From the NCBI GenBank assembly GCA_009103225.1, contig RHPI01001737.1:569667-633666 (forward strand): a stretch of DNA of 64,000 nt. Direction: 5' to 3'. Made by a program: the position numbers and the translations under genes. This DNA is from Chlorokybus atmophyticus (Eukaryota; Streptophyta; Chlorokybophyceae; Chlorokybales; Chlorokybaceae). This document shows, piece after piece, positions 23,893-37,500 of this stretch. How positions within the stretch are numbered: the stretch's first letter is position 1; every line of letters starts with the position of its first letter. The notes beneath the pieces were generated by a model. That model searched no databases and was not told the DNA's origin. It saw nothing but the letters and a program-made list of their open reading frames with translations.

Positions 23893-24174
23893 CAAATCTT
23901 GATGCTTGCTGCATATCAGCAACAGGGAAAACAGCGAACATCTGCCTGTGTTTGTGTGTGTTTGTTGCTTGTTTGAATCGGTGCGGGTGTGTTGTACTTC
24001 TTGGCTTGTGGTGGATCCCCAAGGCATGCAAAATCAACAGAGCCAACCCATAAAGCCGTCAGTTGAAAATGTAGCGCGATAACCACACAGCTCGGTTGAC
24101 AGTGAACAACACCTAAAAACAATTACTATACTGGCAAGTTGTATTTTCTGTTTTCTGTTTGTCACTGATCTCAC

Positions 24175-27100
24175 ATGTCACTACCAGCAATATGTCACTT
24201 GGAGTTCAAGTTGAGATGTTGCCATCCCAAGTCCACCTCGCTTGAGACGTGGCGTGTTCTTATCAAGTGTGCATGTTGTGTGGGCTCAGGTTTGCGTTCG
24301 GATGCGACGGTGCGGTGCGTCGCGGAGCCGCCTTCCTCGACGAGCGCCACGTCCTCCTACCCGTCGGTCGACACCTCGCCGTCGCCGACCTCGACACACG
24401 CGAGGCAAGACAACAACAGCATTCCAACACAGTCACATTGGCAACGACAATAAGGGTGATAAACAACACCAACAGTAACGACAACGACTATGACAACAAC
24501 AACAACAACAACAACAACAGTACTACGTGTGCAGATGTCGATGCTGTCCTGCTGGGGCACGGTCGACGTCCCTGCCTCCACCTCTTCAGACACGGCACCC
24601 CCGGTCACCCCGAGCACCAGCGCCGCAGCAGGGGGAGGTGGGGCTATCCCAAAGAGAGCGCGGGGACTCTGCTTGGCTCCTGGGAAGAAGCACCTCGCGG
24701 TGGCGGCGGATGCAGGAGATGGCAGCATGCAGGTTTGGAGTTGTGGAGTAATGGTTGCTGTTGTCAGTGGGGTTGTGGGTGGGGTCAACGAACTCACCTC
24801 CACTGTTGGTCAGGTTGTTGTGTTGAACATACAGTCTGAGAGGGTCGTGCGTGCGCTGGCGTTCCCGGAGGGCACCAAGACCACGCAGGTCAGAGTGAGA
24901 GAGGGACAGACTGCATGTCGTGTCGTGTATGCGTGGGTGTGGTTGGTATTGTGTGTGGCCTTTGATGCTGTGTCCAAGTCCAGAAATTGACAACCGTACC
25001 TACCACACTGATCAGGTGTTGGATATGGACTTCAGCGGTGACGGCAAGCTCCTGGTGGCGCTTGGGGGTGCACCCGACTGGCCCATCGTCGCATGGAGAT
25101 GGGTCACCGGCAAAGTATGTGTGCACTTGCGCGTGCCTGCGTGGGTGGGTGCGTGCGTGGGAGTGGGTGTTTGCGTATGGGTGTGTGTGTGCGCGCGCGT
25201 GAGCTCTTTCACGCACTTGTGTATAGCTGTGCATATACGCATTTGCATGCAACATCAACGTCATTGGGCCATCAGGTGGCCTTCGCTGGTGTGTTGTCCC
25301 CACCGACGTCAACCCTTACAGCACCCCCCGCAACCGACACAACAACCACACCCTCAACCACCGCCAACACCACCACCACCGCCACCACCACCACCACCAC
25401 ACCTTCAACGACCACCACCAACAACACCACCACAGCCACACCCATAACCTCCTCCTCCTCCTCGGGCAAGGTCTCTTTCAACCCCTGGGACTCCTGTTCC
25501 CTGGCCGTCCGCGACGCGTGGGGCGGCCTGCGCGCGCTCCGGGGGGAGGACGCGCAGGGGGGCGCGGTCAAGCAGATCGGCGTCATTGTGCATAGTGGTG
25601 GAGGAGGAGGAGGAGGAGGAGGGGATGGGAGTGGGGGTGGGGGTGAGGGTGGGGGTGGCTGTGTTGTGGATCATGCGTGGCTTGTGGGGGACGTGCTCGC
25701 GGTTGGGACCGATACCGGGGAGGTGAGAAAGGGTGTCGGGATGGGCGGGGATGGGTGTATGTTGGGTGCATGTTGGGTGATTGCTGGTGAGTAACGTGAT
25801 GTGGTGTGGTGATGGTGTTGTGGTTGTTAGGTTCTGATCTATGATGGTATGGAATTGCGTGCCACAATCCCGACGTATGAAAAAGACGTGTCCAATGTCA
25901 CTGCTGCGGGCTCAAGTCAAACGCCGGTCATCGGGTCCAACGCATCCACCACAAGCGTGTCCACCACAAGCTCCACGGCTCCCATCAATAACTCGGCCAC
26001 CAACACCACCAACTGCAACACAAACACCACCAACATTACCACTCACGGCGTGACGGTCCTGTCGCGTCTGATGCGCGGCTTCGTTGCTGGCACGCGCGGG
26101 GGCCGGCTGCTGGTGTACGACAAGGTGGACTACACTACTAACACGGAGAAGCCCGCTGTTGGCGGGAGGGTGGCGGTGGTGCCTTACATGCTCACGCGCA
26201 CCGTCGACACCGCAGGACATGTGGGTTGATTGTATTTAACAAGACGGGTGCAAATTGAGAATGATGCACGCACCCATGCGCACACAACTTGATAATGCTG
26301 GTGGTGCACAACAGGTGCCAAGGTGGCTGTCCGTATCACCATCGGAAGAACAGCTTGTCTGTGTTTTGGAAAGCTCCTCTGTTGCCATCATCTCCCTCAA
26401 CGCCGCCGACGGGTACACACGGATGCACAACAAACCTACGCACCCAAACAGTCCAAGCACATTGCCTGATTCACACGGCAACATTATTGCCTGAGTCTTT
26501 GTCACACACACGTGCACGCACTCCGACAGTCTAACACCCGCCTGATACAATATCAGATACCGATACTCATTGGCACAACTCGACATGTTAACACACAACT
26601 GTCCCCTCTGTCTCAGGTCAAGCTCCCCCCCCTCTCTCCCCTCTGTCTTCCTCCCCGGCACTGATCCCAAGTCCCCTCTCCCCTTCTCCCTCCTCGCCTC
26701 ACACGGTTTCCACTCCGGCGCCATCCACGGCCTCTCCACAATCACCACCCCTCACCTCACCTTGGCGGCCACGTGTTCGCGCATTGATAAAACAGTGCGC
26801 GTGTGGGATGTTGGGAATACGAGGGCTTGCAGAGTGAAGAAGGTGTTGGGGGAGGAGGTCTGCAGTGTGGCGATGCACCCGAGCGGGTTGTGGGTCGCGG
26901 TGGGGTGCGTGGATAAGCTCAGGCTGTTCATGGTGATGGCGGAGGACTTGATGGGGGTCGCGGAGCTGCCAGTAGCCAACTGCAAAGAGGTGAGAGTGGG
27001 GAGTGATGATGTGACATGAGTCATGGTGTTGGTAGTAACGCTGTAACACACGCACACAGTCCATGCTTACACAACGTTGTGTAGTGCTTTCAGCTGATGA

Positions 27101-30100
27101 CATATATGCCACGCTGCAAACGTGTGGTGTGGCATGCTACAGATGTGCCATAGCACAGTGCTAGTACGCAAGGGCCACATGGCAGACACAACATTGTTTG
27201 GTTAGACACGTGTGTGGCGCAATCCACAGGTGAAATTCTCGCACGGCGGGGCGTACTTCGCTGCGGTGTCCAAGCAGAGCGTGTACGTGTTCGGCACGTA
27301 CGGGCAGGGTCCTCCGCCAACAGCAGCAACCACCACAACACTAAGCGGCACAGCGCCCACAACAACCGCTACCCCTGCATCGTCTACACCCGCGAGTGGC
27401 GGCAGCAACAACAACAACCCAACAACAACGGCGACAACGGGCACGACGGGGAGCGGGCTGGCAACGGTGGGCACGTGCGCTGTGGCGGTGTTGAGAGGCC
27501 ACGCCAGCGCCGTGCGAGCTCTATGCTGGTGAGAAAGGGATAGGATGACGTGTGTATGTGTGCGTGCATGTGGGCGGGTGAACAGCATTGCCACGTCGTT
27601 GTAGGTCGTATGCGGATGATCGGCTGCTGTCGGCGGGGGCAGATGGTGCAATCTACGAGTGGAATGTTGCGGCGGGTTGGCAACGCAGCGCTGCCACAGA
27701 GCATGTCGACAAGGGGTGCTTTTACTCTGCTGCCACCTACGACACAACATCAACATGTGAGCACACGCATACCCACATATAAGAGCGCGCATGGCTTGAC
27801 ATGGTTTTCATGCACGCCAGCTGTGACTGCTGTTGGTTTCGACGGAAGGAGGCTGCGACGCGTGCGCGGCGGCATCTGCGAGCTCGACGCACACGTCCAC
27901 ACTACCGCCACGCCCGCACCCAACAACAACACCCGCGACGGCAGCGCGCACATCACAGCCATCGTCTTCGCCCCAGGGGACAAGGTACAAACGTGGACAC
28001 GCACACGCACACGCACACGCACACGCACACACACACCTCTTACTTCTCCAGGTGTTGTTCGCCGCCACCAACCTCGGCTCCGTGCGCGCTTACTCCTGGC
28101 TTCCCGACTCCGCCATCCTTCTATCCGAACACTTCCTTCACCATGGCCCCGTATCCCGCATATCCACAGCAATCTCCACCTCCACCCAACTCCCTCTCCT
28201 CATCACCGCGGGCGAGGACGGCGCCGTATTCGTGTGCGGCGTGCACCTCCCCGGCAACAACAACAACAACATCATCATTCCCGGCAATAAGGTTGGGCAG
28301 GAGGGTGGTGGAGTTGGGGGTGGGGTTGTCGTGCAGGAGGCTGTGTTGGTTGTAAGGGAGGAGTTGGAGGAGAGGCGAGCGCTGTATGAGGAGCTGGCGG
28401 GAGCGGCGAGGGAGAGTAAAGGGAGAGCGGAGTATGAGAGGATGATCGCGGAGCAGAGATGGAAAGAACAGGTAGGCAAGGCAGAGAGCTGATCAGTGTG
28501 CGTGTGTGCATGCTTGTTGGGGTGCGTGCGCGCTGGCATATGTGTGCACGCGCATGTGAGTGTGTGAGTGCACACACATGCGCACTCGCGCACTCGAGTG
28601 CATTGGGAGGACTTGTGGATGTGTGCGTGCATGCGTGCACTACGAAGGGACAGCCATGCCATGCGAGTGAAAACTCACTCATGCATTCCCCTCTGGTGCT
28701 CACGGTTGTCGTGCACACACGCCACACAGATGAGCAAGCTGGTTGAGGACCGCGACGCGGAGCGCCGTGATGCCGCGGAGAAGTGCCGAGCGCTGCAGCA
28801 GGCCAGAGACAAGGCGGTGTCGGACGCGCTGACGGCGGCGCACGAGGCGTCCGCCGCACATGCGAAGGCGGTCGAGGCGGCGGAGGGGCTGTCGCGGAAA
28901 CGATTGGCGGCGGAAGCCGCAAGGTATGTTGTAGTACACGTGCGTACACGCACGCATGAACGCACGCATAAGATCACAAGTGGCCTTAAAGGCAACGCTG
29001 ATGCATGCGCACGTGCATCAGTCGATCAGTATAGTGATGTAACGTGTGCGTGCAGACACTATATCACATTACAAGCACAGTAAGCACATATCAACTGGTA
29101 GGCCACCCAACAGTCAGGACCCCTGGTTGGATAATCATCTCACCACCTTGCCACCTGGCGTAGTGTACTGCAGAATTGTTCTCTCTCGTTGCTGCCTTCT
29201 GATACGTTGTGTTTCCACTTCCAGGTACGAGAAGCTCCGTGCCGCCTACGACGACCTCCGTTTCGGTGCCGAGGAGGCCGCCGCTCGCGCCAAGGCTTCC
29301 GCCTCGTCCGCGGTGGCTGCTGCGCACGCGGAAGCCGAAGCCACGCGGCAAACGGACCTCGCTCGCCTTTCCGCGGCGCAGCTCTCGATGAAAGAGAAGG
29401 ACCGGTCGCTGGCACGGTACATCCAGATCGAGGAGGAGGACGTTGAGGCGGAGGTCGCGAGAGTCGAGGCCGCCGCGGCGAGGGAGGTAGCCGCGGCGAT
29501 GGCGGCGCAGAAGGGACTGAAAGCGGAGACGTTCATGCTGAGATACCAGATTGAGGGGCTCAAGAAGAAGGTACATGACGTGACGTGTTCTCGCTTGCTC
29601 GTGTTTGGGTGCATGCGCACGTGTGCAAGTGCGTGCTCGTGTGTGTCTCTGTGTGCGTGTGTGTGTTCGACCAGTTGTTGGGAGAGTTACCTGCTGCCTG
29701 TTGGGTACTAGCTCAAGGCGGCGGAGGACGCCGCGACCGCGACGGAGGGCGGGGCTCAAGCGCTCAGGGCTGACTTGGCAGAGATGAGGCGCGTGGCGGA
29801 CCAGCGTGCTGCTGGAACCAGAGAGGGCGACCGCCTCTCCGCTCAACAAGACCACCAGATCAGTAAGCCATGCACACACGCACGCGCACTTGACACCTTC
29901 AGAGTGTCATGCACGGACGCTCATGCACACAGTAAGCTGGGGAGATGCGCGTGTACAACTGAGTTGAACCCCTGTGCTCTGTTCTCTCGCAGTGGAGCTG
30001 AGGGCGCGCACAAACGAGCTCACCAAGCTCAACTTCATCCTGCAGTCCAAAGTTGCCAAACTCAATGCCGAGGCTCAGCCCGCACGCAACCAGGTGCAAC

Positions 30101-31849
30101 ACGTTCGCACCACCATCACTGCATGTCCTCAACCTATCACCAAAGGCCTGACACTCTTTCTTCTGCCAGATCAAAGCATTGCTTGCGGAGCGTCGCAACA
30201 TCGGTGTGGAGATCGACCAGCAGGTAGGCTGATGTTGATGAAGGTTTTGTCTATGCCATTTGTGCTATGATGATCATTGTTGATTGGGTTTTACCGGCAC
30301 ACAGATGGATGCGTACGAGCGCCTGAGAGCGGCCGTGCGAGCCAAGGACGCAAAGTTGGCCTCCCTGGCGACAGAGATCGAGCACCTGCGAGCGCGTCTC
30401 TCCGCCAGGTACATCCGTGCGGCACGAGCACACAAGCACAGAGTACTCACCTTTTGTGGCTTGCGTCCGCAGCGAGGGCGTGGTGCAGAGCTTCCAGCAC
30501 GAGCTGGCCGTGGCCGTCCACAAGCCCAGGGATGCAATGACCAGCAATGGCGAGCACTCGGAGCAGCGCGCCGAGCAGGCCTTTGTCACATCACTCTATC
30601 GTCGGTTCTGCCTGGGGGGACACTCCGGCCCCGCTGCTGTAAGACAGTGTTGTTGTCATCGATGGCCCTGTGTGGCGAACTGTCACGTGCATGTTATGAC
30701 TTGTTGCTGTGTTCCTCTCTCTCCCAGTTGTCGCACGACCTCGTGGCTGAGCTGACTCAGGAGCGCCACCACATGGAGAACATGAACCAACTCCTGCGGG
30801 CTAAGGCTCAGCACTCTGAGATGATGATGGTGAGGCCATGGTGCTGGCGAATGACCATGATCATCGTTGCAAGTGTTGTGTTGCCGACTAACTGCTGCTT
30901 GCTTGCGGCATCAACAGGGGAGGGAAGGGCGCAAAAGCCAGGTAGACAACGCGTTTCTGCTTGGTGAGAATGCAGAGCTGCGGCGTGAGAACAAAGCGCT
31001 CGCAGAGCTGTTGGCCGCCCTGGAAGGCAGGCAGAAGGCCACTGCGGCCATGGCACAGCACCGCAACACTACGACAGAGTCTCCACCCAGATTCACAGGT
31101 AGTGTAGCAGTACATTGAGTCGTAGCGAGTACGTGTGCGTGTACCTAATAGATTGCCAACCAATGAGGATTCCTCTTCTCCTATCTGCAGGGGATGAAGA
31201 AGAGCTGCCGAGCACTGCGGAGAGGGGGCCCAAAGAGTCACCAGAAGCGCAAAAGGTGGCGGAGGGTGCTACGAAGATGGCCGTGCCGTTGTCTCCCGGG
31301 CGCTCTGGTGGTGAACAGCAGCAACAGCAGCAGCAGGCAGCGGCCATCCTCAGCGGCGCAGTGAGCTCCCCGCGCAAGGCCGGCAGCGCCCAGTTGGCAA
31401 AGGGCAGCACCGCACGCGTTGTCAGCATCGCGGTCGGCGAGGAGAGGGCCAAAACGCAGGAGCTGGCGTCACAGCTGGACGACGCGCACCGGCACATGGA
31501 GCTCCTGCGGCTGGAGGTCCAGCGCTTGCAGGCGCGGCTCAGCCAATACGAGGAGACATCTGTGTCCAGCCCCACACAGCAGCAAGCAAGCACCGCACCA
31601 CAACTGTTTGAGGAAAGGGTCATCAAGCCCACAACATCGCCAGCTCCTGCACCGCAGCCAAAGCGGCCTGCATCAGCCAACGTCTTGCCTACACCTCAGC
31701 TAGGTCTGGTCCCAGCTCTCGCTCTCAAGCGACCCACCTCAGCAGCAATCACCAAAGGTGCGTCAAAAGCCCTGGCTAGGCCCCGAAGCGGCAGCACCAT
31801 GATAGGTTCCAGACAATCATCACAAGGGCACTCGCACAAAAAGCTATGA
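24175..31849 (+). CDS. CFAP57: cilia- and flagella-associated protein 57 (WDR65)
   Basis: Twenty-three exons join in phase to 1659 residues: 24175-24266, 24290-24404, 24535-24732, 24814-24888, 25016-25114, 25276-25722, 25831-26220, 26315-26412, 26617-26989, 27230-27528, 27605-27756, 27821-27984, 28052-28471, 28730-28923, 29225-29570, 29712-29862, 29993-30093, 30170-30223, 30305-30408, 30473-30638, 30728-30829, 30918-31098 and 31191-31849. CFAP57 organises a subset of inner-arm dyneins near the 96-nm axonemal repeat. WD40 repeats occupy residues 30-900 (TCSRIDKTVRVWDVGNTRA, SAGADGAIYEWNVAAGW) and a long coiled coil follows (ELTKLNFILQSKVAKLNAE), as in the animal protein. Human CFAP57 has about 1250 residues. 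The extra length lies in Thr-, Asn- and Gly-rich loops within the propellers and in a low-complexity C-terminus. Intron 2 has a GC donor. The first exon (31 residues) is the least certain part. Confidence 0.9.
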
Positions 31850-32002
31850 GAGTTATGCACAGATACGCATCAATATTCTGTACATATTGCAAGACAAACA
31901 TTAATTACAGCAAGCGGCTGTATTTACAACACCACCATCGCAGTAGTACTGTACCAAGCAGTGTGCTGCCTAAGCAACTAACAGCTAGGGTGAGTCAAGT
32001 CA

Positions 32003-32908
32003 CTAATCCTCGTCCTTGACATTGTACTTGGCTCTCAACTTATCAATCTCCTCCTCCTTCTTCTTGGCATCCAGCTTCTTCGCCAACTTGGCTTGTTGGT
32101 AGTATAGTACAATCAAATACCTGTCCAGCGAGAGTGAATATCAGCACTTCATGATAACTATTTTGGCACACAGCGGGTCTGCCCTGGTGCAAGCACTGTC
32201 GCGTGTTATCTACAGAACGTACCTGTTTGCAACATTGAACCCTGATAGATGGTCCACCGCATTCTTCGCGTCATAGATGTCTTCATAAACAACAAAAGCT
32301 GTTCCTCGCGTGTCTTTCGAATTCCCCAGTCTTATCTGCCTAATGGCGCCGTACTTGCCAAATATATCGTACATCTCATCGCTGGTAATGTTGAACGGCA
32401 GGTTGCGCACGTATAGACATCTGTTTACCTAATTAACAAACATCACTGTGAGTGACGCATGCCGGACATGCTACAGGTAGAGCGCTAGTGCACTTCTGAA
32501 TACAAGGACAAGCTTGCTGGTGGTTGTACACAAGCTTAGCACACAGCTTCACGCGAGTGAAAATCCTGTCTGTGAACATGTCTGCACATACATAGCAAGC
32601 AATATGGCAGTGCACAAGTGCTTCAGCGGTAATGCAAATCCAAGGTGTTGCTGCTTCTCAGGTGTTTTGTGGCAAAGCGTTGTTACACGCAATGATACCT
32701 GACGATCACATAACCAAACTTTTACTACCCGCTGTGTGGCAAGGAGCTGGCTGAACTACTCGACGCTTTCAAACAATACACTAGCAAGCGATGTGAATCG
32801 ACACAAGCGTGATGGTGCGTGCCAAAGAAACTCTTCAAGACCCTACGATGCATGCTAGGAACAGCTTACCTCAGGTGGCAAGCGCGCATTTGCTCGCCGC
32901 GCCGACAT
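32003..32908 (-). CDS. SF3B6: splicing factor 3B subunit 6 (p14), RRM protein
   Basis: Three minus-strand exons, 32908-32870, 32428-32223 and 32120-32003, give 120 residues; human SF3B6 has 125. The protein starts [13 protein letters not shown] and continues [20 protein letters not shown], which contains RNP2 (LYVRNLP). RNP1 is the block [10 protein letters not shown], and the C-terminal tail is [19 protein letters not shown]. It is an SF3b subunit of U2 snRNP that contacts the branch-point adenosine and SF3B1. High conservation makes it a good check on splice-site reading in this genome: all joins are GT-AG and in phase. It is convergent with CFAP57, with 153 bp between the stops. Confidence 0.95.
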
Positions 32909-33069
32909 GCTGGCGCCTCCGCCAAAAAAGAAAAGGTATAAAAGAAAAGGAAACCCCCAGCCCAACCAACCTCACCCTGACCACCAAACAGTCAGGACAG
33001 GTGCGCCGCTGAAAAGAAGCAGCAGTCTTCTGGCTGGCAATACCCCTTGTAGCGCCTAAGCAGGAACGA

Positions 33070-33100
<31 letters not shown>

Positions 33101-34519
33101 AACGCCAACGACAACTTCACCAACAAACCCTAACCCTAATTTCAGTCCTGACTCGGGACCTACACAAGCACTATGTCGGGGTGAGGCTCAAAGAAGACTT
33201 TTTTGTTGGGCTTCTCGCAGCCAAACTTTCAGTCGCTAGCAGCGACAAATGGCGCAGCCACAGAAGCCAGAAACACAGTTGGCTTCCCGATCAGCGACAG
33301 GCTGAGCGTGGCGCTCTGTGCAAGCGTTTGACACAGTCCAGCCCACTGCCACCGTGGACTTATCCACCGAGCCTGACCGAGATCGCAACTAACCGCAGCT
33401 CTTACGACATTCGGCGGGGATGAGAGGTTGTTCGCTCACGTAGCAGCTGCTACAGAAAGGATATCACGCGTAAAATAGATTTCAAATGCTTTGTGGTTAA
33501 GTGGTTGTCTAGGTCAAATTGCTTAGGTCTACTGTGCTGCACAGCTGGAGGCCAGGCAGGCGGCGGCGGTGGAGAGTGCGGTGCCGGTGGCGGCGGCAGT
33601 GCCTGCCTCTGTCAAAGCTCTATCTGTAAATGTCTCGTTAAGGGATTCTTCGGTGAAGGGAAAGTTTGCCTAGCATGGCCGCCACTGCGGCGGTTGCGCC
33701 GTGCGGGCTGAGGCGGGCGCCGCTACTCGCTCGCTGCCACTCTCAGCAACCCACCCTGCATTCTTGCTTGGTAAGACAACTCGTCACATGCTCTGGACAT
33801 CTGTGTTGACCGATCCACGTATCCTTTCATCGTTTGCACGCGTTGAGTGGCCTTTATCCCCTGCATGGCTCTTACAGGCTGTATGAAACAGCATTGCCTC
33901 CTGCCGCATGCAACCTTGTGCGATTGCATGTCCGTTACAGTGGTTGCAAAGGTTGTCCATTGTTGCCTACGTAAAAGACGTATGTAGCACGGTTGACTAG
34001 TTCTGGGATGTGCATTGCATTCCGTGGATTGGCAGGCAGTAGCAATGTGAGGCAGCTGATACGTTCGTTTGAATCAAGAATAATATTCAATACTTTGTGC
34101 GCTTGTCGCACTGCATGACATTCACGTGACAGTAACTTGCTATAAGAAGTTTGTTTTTCGAAGTAGGCCTCTTCTAAACCATTGCATGTGTGTAGCGTCT
34201 GCATGACATTCACGTGACAGTAACTTGCTATAAGAAGTTTGTTTTCCGAAGTAGGCCTCTTCTAAACCATTGCATGTGTGTAGCGTCTTGTGCCTTTCGT
34301 CACACGCCTTTGGACCCCTAGTCACGATGCAGGACCAGAGCATGACCAGCATGAGTGCATGGTCAGGCAGTTGAATGGCCCAGCACGGGGTGCATAGTCT
34401 TCCATGATGAGTTATGTCCATGGAAAGGCATGCCCCCCCACACCCACCCCTCCACCCTGCAACCAAGTGTGCATGTATGCAGATTAGCAATACCGTACAC
34501 TTCGTATCAGCAAGACACG
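32909..34519. other. intergenic, no resolved gene
   Basis: 1.6 kb between the divergent SF3B6 and CAS-like genes. It contains a GGC/GAC triplet run (33071-33100), a short CCCTAACCCTAA stretch (33125-33136), an ATG at 33174 followed within 10 bp by a GTGAGG donor-like sequence, and the 88-bp tandem duplication at 34112-34287. Non-coding 5' exons of the CAS-like gene could lie here, but I cannot identify one. Confidence 0.45.
34112..34287. repeat. 88-bp tandem duplication
   Basis: The unit beginning TGCATGACATTCACGTGACA at 34112 repeats at 34200, with one clear mismatch inside the unit (a T run of five versus TTTTCC). The near identity indicates a recent duplication, upstream of the CAS-like gene. 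Confidence 0.9.
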
Positions 34520-37500
34520 ATGTCTCGATGGGGTGGGTTCAACTATGCTGTCACGCAGGGCTTGCAGCGCTTGCCACAGAGAGTGCATAGGCGCCGCGCA
34601 CAAGTCAATGCACAGTTGCAAGATGGCATTCAAAGACACGAGGATGCACAACGACAGGGACTGCTTCGCAGTGACATCAGCTTGGGAGTGGATTCGGTTG
34701 CACCAATGCTTGCAGGGCAAGGCAGGCCCATGCTGAGTCTGGCCGGCTGGTTGACGCTGCTCGCTGCTGGAGGTGTGGCAGACAGGGCTGATGCCTCGGA
34801 GGTGGCAGTGGAGGAATGGCAGGGCCTGAAGGACTCTTTGGTACAGGAGCTCGGGGTCGGGTCAGATGTTGCGACGGGTGTGGAGTCCACCACCGGCTCC
34901 GCGACCCTCTCAGAAGGCGTGCCCTCGACAGACGCCGCCGCGGAGGCGGTGAGGTCTGCTGAGAGCACAATCGCTGACTCAGTTCAACATGGCGCGAGCG
35001 CGGATGTGGATGCGGTTTCTGCGGGCTCGATGTTCTCTGAGCAGGCATCAAAACTTCAGGACTCAGCAGCCAGTGCATTGCAATCTGCAACGGATGGTAT
35101 CACATCTGCAGGGTCAACTGCTGATGCTGCACCGAATTCGGCAGAGAGCGCTTCGCAGCTGTCGCGTTGGATGAGTGACATGGTGCAATCTACAAAAGAC
35201 TCCGCGCTCGACGGGTCCAGTGTGGATGCTGCCTCCTCAGGCGGCCCGTCCATCTCCGAACGCGCGTCACAGTTCATGAACTCAGCAACGGATGCACTCC
35301 AGTCAGCCAGAGACTCCATTTCAGAACAGTTCAGCAATGCACCAAAAGAGTCAGGTGCCGTTGAAGGGTCCAAAAACATTGATGCTGCCTCTTCCGCCGC
35401 CCCATCGCTATCAGAGCGTGCATCGCAGTTAGTCGAGCAGTTCAGCGATGCACCAAAAGACCTCGCTGCTGTCCAAGGGTCTGACAACATTGATGCTGCC
35501 GCCTCCTCCGCACCAACTCTATCAGAGCGTGCATCGCAGTTGTTTGAGCAGTTCAGCAGTGCACCTAGCAAATCCGCTGCTATTGAAGGGTCGGACATCA
35601 TGGACGACCCTGCCTCTTCAGCCGCTCCGTCTCTATCAGAGCGCGCATCGCAGTTGCTCGATTCAGCCTCAGACGCCCTGCAATCAGCCAAAGACTCTGC
35701 ATCAGAAAAGGTCAGCAACGCTGTCCAGTCTGCCTCAGACTCAGCCTCGTCCCTCACATCTGCACCCGTTGAGGAGCCCTCCGTGTCATCTACTCTCAGC
35801 AACGCACTGGAGAACGCAGCTTCTTCAGCTGCTGACTCGGCTTCACCCATAGCGGAGTCTGCACGAACGGCGGTTGAAAGTGTCATACCCTCTTCAACAC
35901 CCAACGTCTCATCTGCAATCGAGCAGTACAGAAGCTTAACAAAATCGGTTCCTGTTGCCCCGCCCCAGCAGAGCCAAACCCCCTCCTTTGAAGCGCCCAA
36001 GTTCAACTTCAGCAACCCCTTAGAGGCTGCGCAGGAAGCCGGCAAGTCCATATCAGAGACTCTGTCGAACCTGCCCGGCAGCCTCAAGAGCGGACTCGAA
36101 GGCGTCCGCGACGGGATCAAGGGCACGCTGTCAGGAGTGAAACCGCCTTCGGTGAACGTGCCTGGAATAAATAACCTCGTGCCAAGCACGGACGGACTGA
36201 CCCAGGTATCAGGCGCGCTCTTGCACACATGCCATGGCCTTTGTCTTGATCATCAGGAACTGGTATGGTTGTGGCGCTTGTCTACGGTTCCATTCATGCC
36301 CGAGTCCTTCACTAGAGTGTCTCTCAGCACGCATCTACCGTGTCTGACGTGCTTGCAATGTTGTGCTGCACGCCTTGCTGCCTGCACATATTGTAAACAT
36401 GAAATATAAGCATGCTTGCTTGTGTGAAGTTGCTTTCAAAGCGCGCAAATTATATTGGCATGTTGATCATCAGCATTGAGTGACATGATCACAACTATTA
36501 AGTGTTAGTGTGCACCAGTATCTATAATGATTGGAAAATTATTCAGCACACACGAATGACGTCGTTGCAGAAATCAACCCGTGTTTGCATTGGGTGGAAT
36601 TTGCAGGGTCTGAAGTCGCTGTCGCCAACCGCCGCGAATGAGGCGCTGGTACAACTCAAGGGCTCGGTGCGGTCGGTAGCGGGAGAAGCCACGTCAACTG
36701 TGGGCAAGGGTGTTGGTGCTGCAGCGTCAACTGTTGGCAAGGGGGTTGGTGCTGCAGCCTCAACTGTCGGCAAGGGTGTGGGTGCTGCAGCCTCAACAGC
36801 AGCCTCTGCCGCTGGGCAAGTGCTCACGACTGCGGGTGGGGTGATTACAGAAAAGGTGAGAGGTGTTTGTCGAGAGGTGAGTGCGACCTGCCTACTAGCG
36901 CATGGTATTTACAACTGTGGGCAACACTCGCAGGCTGGGCAGTTGTCAGTGGAGCTCCACAAGCTGCCTGCTGAGTATCAGCCTGCAGTACAAGTGCTTG
37001 AGACGGGTGCCAGCTATGTTGCTTTTGGCGTGACTGTGGCCTCAAGCAAGGTGTGTAGTGTCATGTCTCAGCACAGACTGAGCCCCCCAACTTGTGCAAA
37101 CAGGCTCTTCATGTACTGATGTGCGTTCTGTTGGGTTCAGGTTAGCGAAGTAGTGGCTGCCCTTGCTGCCAACCCACAGAGCCAGATGGTCGTTACCATT
37201 GTCGGACTTGGAGCTGTCACTGCTGTCATTGTATCAGCAGCGAAGGGCGCCCTCGGTAATTACGCGGGTGAAATGATTGCGGCGCGCAAGGCGTACGAGC
37301 TCGTCAAGGACCAGGGCGCTGTGCTCATTGATTTCAGGAGTGAGCAAGAACGATCAAGCAAGGTGAGCTTTTCTGCAGGCTTGCACGTGTGCGTGCGCGC
37401 GCACTTTCGTGCACGCGTGCATGTATGTACGTGCGGGTCTTCTTGCGGTGACGCGCCCTCGTGCATATATGCGTGTGCACAGCACGGTCGGGCACGTGCA

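Noticed and set aside
33120-33140. Telomere-like CCCTAACCCTAA
   Set aside because: Only about two units, not a telomere or interstitial telomeric array; easily chance.
35056-36228. 390-residue minus-strand frame rich in Ser, Ala and Asp
   Set aside because: A shadow of the repetitive CAS-like exon 1; repeats open in one frame also stay open on the other strand.
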